A stretch of DNA of 36,084 bases from a virus. Shown here piece by piece: positions 1-6,213 of the stretch. Within the stretch, counting starts at the first letter, position 1. Every line of letters begins with the position of its first letter. The DNA is taken from the IMG/VR virus record IMGVR_UViG_3300025128_000010, positions 1 to 36,084 of that record, one strand, 5' to 3'. The translations under genes were made by a program, and so were the position numbers. The notes below the pieces were generated by a model. That model had not been told where the DNA came from. It did not search any database and saw nothing but the letters and a program-made list of their open reading frames with translations.

Positions 1-20
1 TGTCTGTGTCTCTGTCTGTG
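1..20. repeat. Terminal direct repeat (left copy), circular assembly overlap
   Basis: These 20 bases are identical to 36065-36084. The terminase small-subunit frame passes across the junction without interruption once one copy is removed. The repeat therefore marks the overlap of a circular or circularly permuted assembly, and is not a biological long terminal repeat. It is rich in the repeated TGTCTGTG pattern. Confidence 0.9.
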
Positions 21-441
21 CCTCTTTGCCGTCTGCTGAAGGCTGTCCCCAGACCAGCGTGATCTGTCCATTGGCACTGTCAGCATCAACGTCAGCTTTC
101 TTGTGCCGCACACCTCTGGGCTGCATACGTGCAAATGTCCACTTCAATGTATCCACCTCCAACCGTCTGCGTTGCACTTCTGCGTTCGCATGTCTTGGGT
201 CGAGTCCATCAGGCAATGGCGAACTGGCAAGGTCGTGCATGTGATCAGCTAACACCTCTGCCCCAATCGCTCTGGCTCTGGCATACATCTCATAGGCATC
301 TTCATCACGCTGCACAGTTTGCAGCACAGTAGACCACCCAGGCATTTCAGCATTGTTATCACAAATGCTTCGCAACGATTTGCCTTTGGCAAGTTCATCG
401 CACACCATTTGCATACGTTTTTTGGATAATCTTCCAGCCAT
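1..441 (-). CDS. terS: Terminase small subunit, N-terminal part (continues at 36064-36011)
   Basis: This is the DNA-recognition subunit of the packaging motor. The frame starts at ATG 441, reads 147 codons to position 1 and continues in frame at 36064 for 17 more residues, giving 164 aa in the circular genome. The N-terminus (KKRMQMVCDELAKGKSLRSI) looks like the helix-turn-helix of Sf6 gp1-type small terminases. A helical segment with YARARAIGAEVLADHM resembles the oligomerisation region of that family. The upstream gene's stop TAA shares one base with this ATG, which suggests translational coupling. The large subunit lies three genes downstream in the same direction. The tail is rich in Q and T because it is encoded by the TGTCTGTG-type repeat. 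The family assignment is from motif resemblance; the reading frame itself is certain. Confidence 0.85.
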   Translation of the reverse strand, partial: MAGRLSKKRMQMVCDELAKGKSLRSICDNNAEMPGWSTVLQTVQRDEDAYEMYARARAIGAEVLADHMHDLASSPLPDGLDPRHANAEVQRRRLEVDTLKWTFARMQPRGVRHKKADVDADSANGQITLVWGQPSADGKEAQTETQT

Positions 442-701
442 TATCTATTTTCTTTTGCACCATCTAAATGCGTCAACTGCAAAATCATCGCCACAGGAAT
501 GATCATTTCACCGCTGATGTATGTTGTTGTCTGTTGTGTGTTTGAGGTGTCCACACTTGCTGCAATGATAATTTTTTCGTCATCTTCGTGAACAAGAAAC
601 CCTGCGGATTCGATTGTTGGCAAATCCTGTAAAGCAATGTCATTCAGGTCAACCCAATGACCCTCTGGGTGTGAGGCATCTTGCCAAACAACGTGGCAAA
701 T
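441..701 (-). CDS. Small conserved phage protein upstream of terS, start codon unclear
   Basis: The function is unknown. The frame is open from just after a stop at 723-725 down to TAA 441-443, whose last base overlaps the terS start, so it is probably co-translated with terS. The coded sequence (HVVWQDASHPEGHWVDLND, then a beta-rich IIIAASVDTS segment and ISGEMIIPVAMI) has the look of a small all-beta phage protein often found near packaging genes. There is no ATG or GTG before the conserved-looking part. The only in-frame candidates are ATT at 701 (86 aa) and TTG at 623 (60 aa), which would remove the first conserved motif. No good ribosome-binding site precedes either. I give 701 as the upper limit. 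A lost start or initiation at ATT is possible. Confidence 0.55.
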   Translation of the reverse strand: MCHVVWQDASHPEGHWVDLNDIALQDLPTIESAGFLVHEDDEKIIIAASVDTSNTQQTTTYISGEMIIPVAMILQLTHLDGAKENR

Positions 702-743
702 TCTGTGTTTCTGTTTGTGTTGTCACGCAAAAAACAATCCCCA

Positions 744-783
744 TAAAAAAGCACCAGACTGCGTGAGGCTAACAGTCTGGTGC
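744..783 (-). terminator. Rho-independent terminator of the leftward early operon
   Basis: A perfect 10-bp inverted repeat (751-760 GCACCAGACT with 774-783 AGTCTGGTGC, loop of 13) is followed on the minus strand by a run of at least six T (745-750). It lies just beyond the DUF7220 gene and before the late genes, which are read in the same direction. Transcripts from the early operon must stop or be antiterminated here. Confidence 0.85.
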
Positions 784-787
784 GAAG

Positions 788-834
788 TTTGGAAACCTAA
801 AGGGAGGAGAAATAAAATGAATTTCCAAAGGTAA
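788..834 (+). other. Inverted repeat enclosing a ribosome-binding site and a five-codon ORF
   Basis: TTTGGAAA (788-795) and TTTCCAAA (822-829) are perfect complements. The loop between them, on the plus strand, holds a strong Shine-Dalgarno (GGGAGGAG, 802-809) and ATG 817, which opens a frame of only five codons (MNFQR, stop 832-834). It lies between the early operon's last stop and its terminator. It could be a leader peptide, a small RNA structure or chance. The sequence does not decide. Confidence 0.3.
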
Positions 835-864
835 AGATTTTATGCACCAAATCGGGCAATCGCG

Positions 865-1119
865 TCAAAGGTTTTTTGTGCCTCTTTTTTCATGCAGCAC
901 TTTTGTCCTGTAAATTGTCAGTTGATTAAAAAGCCGTCTGAGCAGGTAGCTTCTAATCAGGCTAATCCCTGTGAAAATCATGCTAATCCAAAGAGTTGCC
1001 ATCACCGTTGGTTCGTAGCCAAACAATGGAAAGACAAGCCATGTTGCCGCCCAGGAAACTCCCAACCCACATATGACATTTACGGTGGCTTCAACTAGCG
1101 AGGCTTTGTGAGACTGCAC
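865..1119 (-). CDS. Small membrane protein, DUF7220-like
   Basis: This is an 84-aa protein with two predicted membrane segments, about residues 12-33 (VNVICGLGVSWAATWLVFPL) and 38-58 (TVMATLWISMIFTGISLIRS), and a basic C-terminus (YLLRRLFNQ). The SLVEA...NV...VFPLFG...IFTGISLIRSY.LRRLF pattern is the signature I recall for DUF7220, a phage inner-membrane family of unknown function. Its start overlaps the end of the preceding gene by 29 nt, so it is the last member of the leftward early operon, right before the terminator. The function is unknown. Confidence 0.75.
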   Translation of the reverse strand: MQSHKASLVEATVNVICGLGVSWAATWLVFPLFGYEPTVMATLWISMIFTGISLIRSYLLRRLFNQLTIYRTKVLHEKRGTKNL

Positions 1120-1528
1120 GACTCCAATCCCTTGCGGTTAAAATCACAATTCGTTCATACCTGTTTTTCAACGCTCTGCGGTTCGTGTGAAACCTCTTTG
1201 CAACCTTTGTCCATTGGGGCTTCTTTCGATACGCTGCGGATTTGGCAGTCGCCCATAGGATGTGGCGTTCTTCAATGTCTGACATGCTGGCAATGACCGT
1301 CAGGACAAAATCAAAGTCATCAATATCTTTTGGACTCGCCCTGTGTTTGTTATGTGTGTGTGCAGAGTCATTTTCCTGTGTGTAGCCGTATGCTGACCAT
1401 TCAGGCAAAACGTCAAGCCACCATGAACCTTTTGCTTTCTTGATGGCAGGGGGCAAGCAGCGTTCTGTTTCAGCTGCGGTCAGCAATAAGTCGTGTAACT
1501 CGGTGGGTGAGATTTTTCTTTTCTTCAT
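1091..1528 (-). CDS. DUF6362-like protein with helix-turn-helix
   Basis: This 145-aa protein has a WL..LPEWSAYGY motif (about residues 37-49), a SPKDIDDFD segment and a C-terminal HTH-like part (WTKVAKRFHTNRRALKNRYERIVI, residues 104-127). The arrangement matches my memory of DUF6362, common in alphaproteobacterial phages and prophages. The HTH suggests DNA binding. Its place late in the early operon, just before the late genes, would suit a late-gene regulator, but that is inference. It overlaps the upstream gene by 59 nt and the downstream gene by 29 nt. Confidence 0.7.
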   Translation of the reverse strand: MKKRKISPTELHDLLLTAAETERCLPPAIKKAKGSWWLDVLPEWSAYGYTQENDSAHTHNKHRASPKDIDDFDFVLTVIASMSDIEERHILWATAKSAAYRKKPQWTKVAKRFHTNRRALKNRYERIVILTARDWSRAVSQSLAS

Positions 1529-2024
1529 CTGTCATCTCCATTACTTCTTGCCAAAAATCAGATTGATTTGAACGTGACAAGCCACTCGCATAGACCTGCA
1601 ATGGGTCTTTACGGGCTTTCTTGCCAGACACTACGGCTTGGTATTGGGGGCTAAAATTTCTTCTGTCAGTGGTGCGTTTGACTAACGCTTTTGTGGCGTT
1701 GGTAAGCTTTCCAGCTTCGGATAGCTTACCAGTGGTAAGCTTACAAGCTTCGGGTAATGTATGTGTTTTTTGGGTGTGTGAAGCTTTTGTCTGTTCAGAA
1801 ACTACAAGGCTGTAAGCTTTCCAACTGACCAAACCTTTCTGAACTTCTAACAAACCGCTGTCAATACAAATTTGAAAACAGTCACAGAAAGTTCCATTGA
1901 GTCTATCACCTATTTGATTCTTTATGTCGTTCTTTGATGCAGTTTGATTCTTTGATAGAATTTGCTGAACCGTGTGCAAGATCAAAAACGAATCGTGCGT
2001 CATTTTGCTGCTATGTGTTGTCAT
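1470..2024 (-). CDS. Winged-helix protein, candidate replication or regulatory protein
   Basis: This protein of about 184 aa was not recognised as a known family. I chose ATG 2024 because it overlaps the methyltransferase stop as ATGA; a TTG 18 nt upstream is weaker. Residues about 8-65 (DSFLILHTVQQILSKNQTAS, then NDIKNQIGDRL and LLEVQKGLVSWKAY) look like a winged-helix domain. The middle holds two copies of an 11-residue repeat (PEACKLTTGKL and SEAGKLTNATK), encoded by 33-bp DNA repeats described separately. The C-terminus is helical and basic. A winged-helix N-terminus with repeats inside its own gene recalls lambda O and its origin iterons, but no sequence similarity to O was seen. The replication role is speculative. 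Confidence 0.6.
   Translation of the reverse strand: MTTHSSKMTHDSFLILHTVQQILSKNQTASKNDIKNQIGDRLNGTFCDCFQICIDSGLLEVQKGLVSWKAYSLVVSEQTKASHTQKTHTLPEACKLTTGKLSEAGKLTNATKALVKRTTDRRNFSPQYQAVVSGKKARKDPLQVYASGLSRSNQSDFWQEVMEMTDEEKKNLTHRVTRLIADRS
1700..1826. repeat. Iteron-like AAGCTT repeats inside the winged-helix gene
   Basis: Two 24-nt copies start at 1700 and 1733, a 33-nt period, with 3 mismatches; both begin TGGTAAGCTT and contain AGCTTCGG. An inverted partial copy lies between them (TAGCTTACCA, 1722-1731). Another copy, TGTAAGCTTTCCA, is at 1811. AAGCTT occurs four times in about 115 bp. The copies are in frame in the protein, so they may be protein repeats, binding sites (an origin) or both. 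Confidence 0.55.
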
Positions 2025-2521
2025 TGTGTCGCACGACTCCAAATTTCATAGCTGCATGTTTGTGCGTGTGGTGTCTCCCAAATTGAAATTGCTAACGCTC
2101 TGTCAGGACTTCCGCCTTTGTTTAAATAATCCTCACGCCAAGACAAATTTACAAAGCAAGACGGTCTGTGTCGCTCCCACTGATCAAAACCTTTGCCACA
2201 TGCCCACAGTCTTTCATTACAAACCAACGCCATGCGTTTGACACCGATTGAGAAGGCGTGATCAATAAATTGCCGTATGATTTTAAAAGGAGGGTTTGTG
2301 ACAAGTGCTTGTGCCTGTGCTTGTTTCCAATCAAAAAAATCATGCCCCGTTTGTATGTCATGTGAGATTGTTTGATGCCCTAAACCATTAAACACTTTTG
2401 CAAGCCGACCATCACCTGCACATGGTTCCCAAATAAGCTGTCTTTCCCAAGTTAATTTCGCAACTAAAACATTAATGATCGAATGTGGAGTCGGGTAAAA
2501 ATCCCTGTCAATCCTAGTCAT
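2021..2521 (-). CDS. Phage DNA adenine methyltransferase-like protein
   Basis: This is a likely DNA N6-adenine methyltransferase using S-adenosylmethionine. From ATG 2521 (166 aa) the motifs are FYPTP (residues 8-12), WEPCAGDG as the AdoMet-binding motif I (31-38) and TNPPF as the catalytic motif IV (75-79). These are in the order seen in compact phage methyltransferases. ATG 2521 was preferred to a TTG 18 nt upstream because AGG lies at a usable distance before it. It overlaps the double-XRE gene by 8 nt and the next gene as ATGA. No restriction partner is present, so it is probably an orphan enzyme for self-protection or regulation. The target site cannot be read from the sequence. Confidence 0.8.
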   Translation of the reverse strand: MTRIDRDFYPTPHSIINVLVAKLTWERQLIWEPCAGDGRLAKVFNGLGHQTISHDIQTGHDFFDWKQAQAQALVTNPPFKIIRQFIDHAFSIGVKRMALVCNERLWACGKGFDQWERHRPSCFVNLSWREDYLNKGGSPDRALAISIWETPHAQTCSYEIWSRATQ

Positions 2522-3059
2522 GTGTCTGTTGCCTAACAATTTTCAGCTTATAGCCGATGCCGTTGAGTGTGGCTTCAAAGTTTAGGAGATTTGGGTTTCG
2601 ATTGTAGCGCCAAGATGAAATTGATGCTGATGGAACCCCTGATCTTGAAGCTACATCTTTAAGGGTCAGTTTATGCGTGTTCATTACTTTAAAAAGTTCT
2701 TTGACAAGAGGGTGTGCAGATTTCGGAACAGGCAAACGACCCCCCCATCGCAACCTGCCTCTGCCAAATGCTAAACCACGATTTTGACGTTTTTTTGAAA
2801 TGCTTGGTGTGCGTGACAAACGACAGGGCTTTAAGAGTTCTTCAACGGAACAATCAAACAGCTTTGCAAATTTCAGCATATTTGCAGCTGACATATCCAT
2901 TGTGCCGAGTTCAATTTTGACAAGTGTAAATTCTGCAATCTTGCTTTTTTCAGCAAGGGTCGGCAAATCCCATCCTTTTCGATACCTCATTTTGACCAGC
3001 GAGTTTGGATGCTGACGGTAAGCCTGTTGTCTGTTTTTTTTATCTGTGTGTGTTGACAT
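2514..3059 (-). CDS. Transcriptional regulator with two XRE-type helix-turn-helix domains
   Basis: This 181-aa protein carries two DNA-binding domains. The first, about residues 18-78 (VKMRYRKGWDLPTLAEKSKI, then a region ending FAKLFDCSVEELL), is a typical XRE/Cro domain. The second, about 118-173 (LTLKDVASRSGVPSASISSW), is another XRE-like HTH. A basic linker rich in G and R (FGRGRLRWGGR) joins them. No ligand or peptidase domain is present. It follows the VRR-NUC gene with a 20-nt overlap. It could bind two half-sites as a monomer or bridge operators. The exact role in the lysis-lysogeny circuit is not visible. Confidence 0.75.
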   Translation of the reverse strand: MSTHTDKKNRQQAYRQHPNSLVKMRYRKGWDLPTLAEKSKIAEFTLVKIELGTMDMSAANMLKFAKLFDCSVEELLKPCRLSRTPSISKKRQNRGLAFGRGRLRWGGRLPVPKSAHPLVKELFKVMNTHKLTLKDVASRSGVPSASISSWRYNRNPNLLNFEATLNGIGYKLKIVRQQTHD

Positions 3060-3441
3060 CTTTAAGACTAACCAAAGGCGTCAAACACCGCTTCAAATCC
3101 TCAATGCTGCGGCAGGTAAAAGTGTAGCAACCCGCGACATGCAAATCCTCAAGCACTTTCTTTTGTTTGCTTGACAAGCGACCATGCGGGGCTTTGACTT
3201 CGACAAAGATAGGCGACCACTTTGTGGCATCTTTCCAGAAATTTGGGATGACGATGATTTGCAGATCGGGAAACCCAGGTTGCATCCCCATTTTAATTTG
3301 ATGGCTGCGATACCACGGCTTGTGTTTTCCTTCATTGGGGCTGTGATGCACAATAGACCCCATCGGCAGCACAAGTTTTAGATACTGCACCATGTTGCAT
3401 TGCAGGGTCGCTTCAGGTGTTTTTCTCTTGCCATGCCCCAT
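3040..3441 (-). CDS. VRR-NUC domain nuclease
   Basis: This 133-aa protein has the arrangement of VRR-NUC nucleases of the PD-(D/E)XK fold: E10 in an early helix (PEATLQCNMVQYL), GFPDL with D59, then FVEVK (E81, K83) and the SxKQ motif (S91-Q93). Such stand-alone phage proteins are structure-specific DNA nucleases and may act on branched DNA during replication or recombination. It overlaps the Cro-like gene by 29 nt and the next gene by 20 nt, so it is an early-operon member. The catalytic residues are seen in the sequence; the DNA substrate is inferred from the family. Confidence 0.8.
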   Translation of the reverse strand: MGHGKRKTPEATLQCNMVQYLKLVLPMGSIVHHSPNEGKHKPWYRSHQIKMGMQPGFPDLQIIVIPNFWKDATKWSPIFVEVKAPHGRLSSKQKKVLEDLHVAGCYTFTCRSIEDLKRCLTPLVSLKDVNTHR

Positions 3442-3622
3442 CCAGAAAATCCTCTAATTTGACTTGTCCATTTGTCAAAAATTCAATTTTGTTCAGAATG
3501 GGTAAGCTTGGTCTGCGTTTTTGGTTGCAAATCATGCTAACGGCAGCTGGTGATATTTCGAGTTGTTCAGCCATCTTGTGCTGTGAAATATTGTTGGTTT
3601 TTAGCCATTCTGATAATTTCAT
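3413..3622 (-). CDS. Cro-like XRE repressor
   Basis: This 69-aa protein is essentially one helix-turn-helix domain: WLKTNNISQHKMAEQLEISP followed by AAVSMICNQKRRPSLPIL. It is the first gene of the leftward early operon and faces the CI-like operon across a 116-bp intergenic region with operator-like repeats. By position and size it is the Cro equivalent, a dimeric repressor that would shut off the opposing immunity promoter. The start ATG 3622 is the only one that keeps the full domain. Confidence 0.8.
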   Translation of the reverse strand: MKLSEWLKTNNISQHKMAEQLEISPAAVSMICNQKRRPSLPILNKIEFLTNGQVKLEDFLDGAWQEKNT

Positions 3623-3738
3623 ACGTCACTGATAAGTTAACTTTAAGTTATCCACAAGGCTTGTAGTGGACAATTTCATAACATATCAGTAGACTTCATC
3701 AAAATTAATCAAGTAAGACAGCAATGAAGGGAATACCA
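3623..3738. promoter_or_regulatory. Divergent promoter and operator region between Cro-like and CI-like operons
   Basis: This spacer holds the perfect palindrome AAGTTAACTT (3634-3643). TAAGTTA occurs twice as a direct repeat (3633-3639 and 3644-3650), 11 bp or one helical turn apart. These are suitable operator half-sites close to the cro start. A leftward promoter may be TTGATG, 16 nt, TATGAA (minus strand, about 3698-3671). No convincing plus-strand -35/-10 pair was found. The operator assignment is inferred from symmetry and position. Confidence 0.55.
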
Positions 3739-4386
3739 ATGGGCGATGTTATTGAACTAAATCGGGCTAGTACTCAAAAACACTCCTACCCCGACAGAAT
3801 CAAACTTGAAGATGCACACATAATTGACCCTGCACACGACCCAGAGCTAAAAGCACTCGGCAGAAGATATTTTAGTCTGAGGTATCGCAACACGCCACCA
3901 AGGGTGGGCGAATCGTGGTTAGCGAGTTGCTATCCACCTGTGTTGTTTCAAAACACACCTGCCGATTACACTAAAACGGATGCCTCTGATGCTTTCACTA
4001 AAAACCCAACATCAAAACCGATTGCACTTTTAGTGACGGCAGGGTGGGCGCATAACCGGTTTGTTACGAAAGATGATTTGGTGAACGCAACGCCTTACGA
4101 AGCAGACATTGTTTCATGTTTGATAGATTATTGTGTGAAGCACAATGCAATCGAAACACGCCATCGCATCCAATGTCGGCTTTATGTGCCGACACGGTTG
4201 TTTTTTTATCGCTGGCTTGAACTGGTGGAGTGGATGTCTAGTTTTTACATGGGGATGCCTCCCTACATGGCACAAAGCAAGTCCATGCAATTCCGCAACA
4301 ACTGGGTTGACATCAACAAGCCGATGCCGCGAACAACAGGTAATGCAAATTCTAGCGGAAAATTTGGAGCAGAGATTAATGATTAA
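3739..4386 (+). CDS. Unknown protein, first gene of the rightward immunity operon
   Basis: This 215-aa protein was not recognised. I chose ATG 3739 over ATG 3724 because AAGGGA sits seven bases before it. The sequence is soluble and mixed, with motifs such as GRRYFSLRYRNTPPRVGESW near residue 45 and a tryptophan- and tyrosine-rich stretch (FFYRWLELVEWMSSFYMG) near residue 155. The middle part (VTKDDLVNATPYEADIVSCL) looks like a small helical, possibly winged, domain. It overlaps the CI-like gene by 8 nt, so the two are translated together. It might be a partner or modulator of the repressor, but nothing in the sequence proves it. Confidence 0.65.
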   Translation: MGDVIELNRASTQKHSYPDRIKLEDAHIIDPAHDPELKALGRRYFSLRYRNTPPRVGESWLASCYPPVLFQNTPADYTKTDASDAFTKNPTSKPIALLVTAGWAHNRFVTKDDLVNATPYEADIVSCLIDYCVKHNAIETRHRIQCRLYVPTRLFFYRWLELVEWMSSFYMGMPPYMAQSKSMQFRNNWVDINKPMPRTTGNANSSGKFGAEIND

Positions 4387-4780
4387 AAGTAAACTCACAA
4401 AAAATTCTCTTGGTGCTTACATGCGGCTTGCCCGTGAAAAGCATCGGGTAAGTGGTGTGCAAATGGCAGAAGATTTAAAAATCTCAGCAGCACAATACCG
4501 TAGATATGAAAGAGATGAGGTTGACCCACCTGTGCGGGTCATTCGCAACATGGCAAAAATTCTGAATGTCTCTACCGAAACCCTCATCAATGGCACGACT
4601 GATGACAACCAAGATGTTCAGTCAAATTTAACGATTGACGTTTCTGCTGGTGAAACAATACAGATTGCTGTGCGTGGTCGGAGTGGTGAAGAAGAAAATT
4701 ACAAAATGAGAAGATACAAAGATGGGATTGAGGGCATTGATGTCAGAAACCCACCAAAGCCTAAAAAACAAGTCGTGTAA
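4379..4780 (+). CDS. CI-like XRE repressor without a peptidase domain
   Basis: This 133-aa protein has an XRE helix-turn-helix at about residues 10-65 (LGAYMRLAREKHRVSGVQMA, then ISAAQYRRYERDEVDPP) and a short C-terminal part with a beta-like segment (LTIDVSAGETIQIAVRGR). The S24/LexA-type autocleavage domain of lambda CI is absent. ATG 4379 follows a good ribosome-binding site (GGAGCAGAG). The same frame is open further upstream only because it overlaps the preceding gene. Its place opposite the Cro-like gene and before a terminator makes it the likely maintenance repressor. Prophage induction would then need an antirepressor or another signal. Confidence 0.7.
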   Translation: MIKSKLTKNSLGAYMRLAREKHRVSGVQMAEDLKISAAQYRRYERDEVDPPVRVIRNMAKILNVSTETLINGTTDDNQDVQSNLTIDVSAGETIQIAVRGRSGEEENYKMRRYKDGIEGIDVRNPPKPKKQVV

Positions 4781-4800
4781 ATTTCAACACATAAGAGCAT

Positions 4801-4826
4801 AAAGGGGCATATACGCCCCTTTTTTG
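4801..4826 (+). terminator. Rho-independent terminator after the CI-like gene
   Basis: GGGGC and GCCCC (4804-4808 and 4815-4819, loop ATATAC) are followed by a T run (4820-4825). The hairpin ends the immunity operon 20 nt after its last stop and separates it from the recombination operon. Confidence 0.85.
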
Positions 4827-4926
4827 TGTGCTTTTTTAGACACTTATGGTCTTATTTATGATGTTTGTTGACTTATCTGTTCTCTTTTTGTAGCTTTTAT
4901 GCACACTTTGATTCGGGATAAGTGAC

Positions 4927-5841
4927 ATGAACGGTTTTGACGAACTGCCCGATTGGGCGACACGATTTCATTTTCACGCACACTCAGCAAGTGCGATTGC
5001 TCGACCTGACTCAAAAGAGTTTTTTGAAAAGGTCATTGCCCGCCCTCAAGAACTGTATGATCGTGCGGGATGTCCCGCACTGGCGGGCAAACTTGCAGAA
5101 AAATTTGCAAAAGATGTTGTGATTAAAAATGCAGACAGGTCAGAAAGTTTCAGACATGCAGTAAGTATTTTTGACACACACAATCCGCTTGATCATGTGT
5201 CAGGGGATGCTGACAAATTTTTTGTGATTCGTGATGCAGTTTATACAGTTCCAAAAACTGACCCAAAAATTGAGGGGAGCGTTTTTGAACTGACTTTAAA
5301 TCACACGGCAGAAGGTCTTGCCGCAGCCACACAGGGTCAAAACCAAATTACCGATGGTCGATGGGTCAGTGTTCACCTTGAAGGCGTAACCCTGCCCTTT
5401 ATTGGTCAAATTGATGTTGAAGATGCGGGGGTTGTGGAAATTAAAACACGTTATCCTTCTATCTCAGCACGAACAAAACGCGGCTGGCAAATCAATTCAT
5501 TGCCTTCAAAGCCCATGCCCGACCATGTGGCGCAAGTTGCCATATATTGGAAGTGGCTGAAACAACAGGCTGACAATGTGCCTGTAAAATTGGTCTACGC
5601 AAATTGCAGGGGCTACAGAATTTTTACAGATCAAGACACGGAGCAGTTAAGCCCTGCAAATCTTTGTGCTGCATTAGACCGCATGAGAACTGTGGCGAGA
5701 ACACGGGAAAAGCTCATGCAGAAAGCACAAAACATTAACGATTTATTTGAACTGGTTGCCCCCGACTTTTCACATTTCATGTGGCGAAATGTGCCACCCG
5801 AATATCGGGAGGCAGCGGAACAAATTTGGAGTTCAACATGA
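4927..5841 (+). CDS. PD-(D/E)XK exonuclease, lambda Exo/Cas4-like
   Basis: This 304-aa protein is probably a 5'-3' DNA exonuclease that makes single-strand tails for the ERF annealing protein encoded five genes later. The catalytic core is visible: GQIDVED with D163, EIK with E171 and K173, and QVAIY (Q203, Y207). This order is typical of phage RecB-like or Cas4-like PD-(D/E)XK exonucleases. ATG 4927 follows GGGATAAGTGAC. The region 4827-4926 before it must hold the operon's promoter; TTGACT near 4870 could be a -35, but no good -10 was found. Its stop overlaps the next start as ATGA. Confidence 0.85.
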   Translation: MNGFDELPDWATRFHFHAHSASAIARPDSKEFFEKVIARPQELYDRAGCPALAGKLAEKFAKDVVIKNADRSESFRHAVSIFDTHNPLDHVSGDADKFFVIRDAVYTVPKTDPKIEGSVFELTLNHTAEGLAAATQGQNQITDGRWVSVHLEGVTLPFIGQIDVEDAGVVEIKTRYPSISARTKRGWQINSLPSKPMPDHVAQVAIYWKWLKQQADNVPVKLVYANCRGYRIFTDQDTEQLSPANLCAALDRMRTVARTREKLMQKAQNINDLFELVAPDFSHFMWRNVPPEYREAAEQIWSST

Positions 5842-6086
5842 AAACAAAACAAATTTGGAATTTTAAAGAACGGACTTTTACACGAGATGATCTTCAAACA
5901 ATCATTGAATATTTGGAAAGGCGGCAAGCTTTTCTAAGAAGTGAAATTAATTTTCACGAAGCTGACGACAAGGCAGCAACCAAAGGTCTGCTTGATCACA
6001 TCTACAATTTAAAATCTGAAAAGTTTGCACTCGAAAATACCATCAACACAGCTGTTGACCAGCTTGAGCAGGTCGATGCTGCATAG
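5838..6086 (+). CDS. Small coiled-coil protein
   Basis: This 82-aa protein starts at ATG 5838, with GGAG seven bases upstream and an ATGA overlap with the exonuclease stop. It is largely helical and charged (LQTIIEYLERRQAFLRSEIN, then LKSEKFALENTINTAVDQLE), so a coiled coil is likely. No family was recognised. Its place directly after the exonuclease suggests a minor role in early DNA metabolism. That is context only. Confidence 0.65.
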   Translation: MKTKQIWNFKERTFTRDDLQTIIEYLERRQAFLRSEINFHEADDKAATKGLLDHIYNLKSEKFALENTINTAVDQLEQVDAA

Positions 6087-6213
6087 AATACGCATACGCG
6101 ATGTCTTGGGGATGTTGATGATTGCTGCCTTTATCTACGTTGGTTTGGTTTTTACGTGTGCGATAGACGATTCCTGTTCAACATTTTTTATGGAGGTAAC
6201 AGATAATGACTGA
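6076..6213 (+). CDS. Small single-pass membrane protein
   Basis: This 45-aa protein begins at ATG 6076 after GAGCAGGTCG and overlaps the preceding gene by 11 nt. It has basic residues first (RIRIRD), then one membrane segment (VLGMLMIAAFIYVGLVFTCA), then a short acidic tail. This is an inside-positive topology with the C-terminus outside. No family was recognised. Overlaps at both ends place it in the operon. Confidence 0.55.
   Translation: MLHRIRIRDVLGMLMIAAFIYVGLVFTCAIDDSCSTFFMEVTDND

Noticed and set aside
4145-4378. N-terminal extension of the CI-like protein
   Set aside because: The frame is open upstream but overlaps a better-supported gene, and the extension has no sensible protein character. 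ATG 4379 has a good ribosome-binding site.
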